Assembly (NCBI GenBank): GCA_030731565.1
Contig: JANQTT010000117.1
Location: forward strand, 1-6,291
DNA: 6,291 nt
Origin: Rickettsiaceae bacterium
GTDB taxonomy: Bacteria > Pseudomonadota > Alphaproteobacteria > Rickettsiales > Rickettsiaceae
Direction of reading: 5' to 3'
Made by a program: the position numbers and the translations under genes. Shown piece after piece: positions 5,418 through 6,291 of the stretch. Each line of letters opens with the position of its first letter. Positions within the stretch are counted from its first letter, which is position 1. The notes under the pieces are model-generated. The model did not search any database. It was not told where the DNA came from and saw only the letters and a program-made list of their open reading frames with translations.

Positions 5418-6291
5418 ATGCGAAATACAGGGATAAGTTCTGTTGAAGGTAATATGCCTTCAACGTTGTCAAAAAATTTATTAAATGAATATATAATAGA
5501 GTTTATTAACTCAGCAGAAAATGGGGATATTAACGCCCTAAAGAATCTATTAGAACTAACCAAAAATGATCCAATTAGCCAGAAACAAATGATTCATGCG
5601 CATGATGATCGTGCTTTTTGGCATACAGCAGTAAATGGTCATATAGAAGCAATGAGGTTCTTAGTAGAGATTACCCGGAATGATCCAGAAGCGCTGAAGC
5701 AAATGATCCATGCAGGAAATAATGATATTTTTTGGCATACAGCAGTAAATGGTCATATAGAAGCAATGAGGTTTTTAGTAGAGATTACCCAGAATGATCC
5801 AGAAGCGCTGAAGCAAATGATCCATGCAGAAGAAGGTAGCGGTTTTTGGTATACAGTATCAAATAATCATATAGAAGCAACAAAACTTTTAGCAAAGCTT
5901 ACCAAGAATGACCCAGAAGAGCAAAAACAAATGGTCCATGCGGGGGAAGATGGGGCTTTTTATGAAGCGCGAGAAAATGATAACCAAGAAATAATAAAGT
6001 TTTTAGTTACCTTAGATCCATTTTATCCCTGGGGACCAATATGTAATCAGGAGACCTTACAAAAGGTTAAGCCTTATTTAGGAATTGATATAAAAAAACT
6101 GGCTAATTTCTCTATGGTCCGTAAGGATCCATTTAGCTTTAGTCCTAATCTTAAAAGTGATGAAGAAAGAAATAAACAAAAAAAAGTAGCAAAAGATTTA
6201 CCTAAAGAAATTACCTCCCATATATTACAATTTTTATCCGGAGGCACAACGCAACAAGTAGAGGCTGGTATACAAGCTTTTAAGTGGGATG
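5418..6291 (+). CDS. Ankyrin-like repeat protein with F-box/PRANC-like motif, 3' end outside window
   Basis: The frame is open from the ATG at 5418 to the window edge (291 codons so far, no stop). An in-frame TAA at 5382 and AAAGG (5406-5410), 7 nt before the ATG, support this start. After a short N-terminus and a half repeat (about 26-49), four tandem 38-residue units occupy 50-87, 88-125, 126-163 and 164-201. Each follows 'NDPEALKQMIHA' with an ankyrin-like helix pair such as 'FWHTAVNGHIEAMRFLVEIT'; the usual TPLH is missing and the unit is longer than the normal 33 residues. A lysine-rich linker leads to 'LPKEITSHILQFL' (261-273), resembling the first helix of F-box and PRANC domains. No signal peptide or membrane segment is visible. 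By analogy with rickettsial and poxviral Ank/F-box proteins, I infer a host-directed secreted protein that could recruit SKP1-cullin ubiquitin ligases. The repeats are well supported; the F-box reading is tentative. Confidence 0.8.
   Translation, partial: MRNTGISSVEGNMPSTLSKNLLNEYIIEFINSAENGDINALKNLLELTKNDPISQKQMIHAHDDRAFWHTAVNGHIEAMRFLVEITRNDPEALKQMIHAGNNDIFWHTAVNGHIEAMRFLVEITQNDPEALKQMIHAEEGSGFWYTVSNNHIEATKLLAKLTKNDPEEQKQMVHAGEDGAFYEARENDNQEIIKFLVTLDPFYPWGPICNQETLQKVKPYLGIDIKKLANFSMVRKDPFSFSPNLKSDEERNKQKKVAKDLPKEITSHILQFLSGGTTQQVEAGIQAFKWD
5565..6020 (+). repeat. Four tandem 114-bp repeats encoding 38-residue ankyrin-like units
   Basis: The units are 5565-5678, 5679-5792, 5793-5906 and 5907-6020, all exactly 114 bp and in frame. 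Between 5616-5714 and 5730-5828 only 2 of 99 positions differ (TTC/TTT, silent; CGG/CAG, Arg to Gln). The third and fourth units are clearly more diverged, so the first two share a recent duplication or gene-conversion event. Confidence 0.92.
6198..6236 (+). other. F-box/PRANC-like helix motif in the ankyrin-like protein
   Basis: Codons 261-273 encode LPKEITSHILQFL, matching the 'LPxEIxxxILxxL' start shared by F-box domains and the C-terminal PRANC domain of poxvirus ankyrin proteins. It follows the ankyrin-like block after a charged linker, the same order as in poxviral and Orientia Ank proteins. Only about 18 further residues are in the window, including 'AFKW', so the rest of the domain cannot be judged. 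Confidence 0.5.

Overview
The window looks like part of the chromosome of an AT-rich, host-associated alphaproteobacterium, most likely a Rickettsiales-type intracellular symbiont. This rests on four things: an isoleucyl-tRNA synthetase of the long, eukaryote-like type that rickettsiae carry; a COQ9-family gene divergent from an alphaproteobacterial-type rpsU; low GC with sparse intergenic DNA; and a repeat protein that looks like a secreted ankyrin/F-box effector. The order-level placement is an inference from gene content, not from a phylogeny.

Layout: positions 1-250 are non-coding apart from a possible 3' tail of an upstream gene. A DUF2267-family gene (251-688, +) faces a two-gene minus-strand unit, and a strong 15-bp hairpin (730-773) lies between them. 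The minus-strand unit is coq9 (4619-4002) followed after 30 nt by ileS (3971-801). At its head, a 92-nt spacer holds two overlapping, oppositely directed sigma70-like promoters, one for coq9 and one for rpsU (4712-4915, +). rpsU has a GTG start, a perfect AAGGAGGT ribosome binding site and a strong intrinsic terminator (4945-4979). After about 440 bp of AT-rich DNA with no recognisable gene, an open reading frame starts at 5418 and runs off the window. It encodes four 38-residue ankyrin-like repeats followed by a short motif that resembles an F-box/PRANC helix.

Functionally, 801-4915 is a housekeeping block: isoleucine charging of tRNA, ubiquinone biosynthesis and a small-subunit ribosomal protein. 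The divergent coq9/rpsU arrangement is the one for which the TIGRFAM family of rpsU-divergently transcribed proteins was named. The right end is accessory in character, and the partial ankyrin/F-box-like protein is the most interesting item. I found no CRISPR array, insertion sequence, transposase, tRNA or rRNA.
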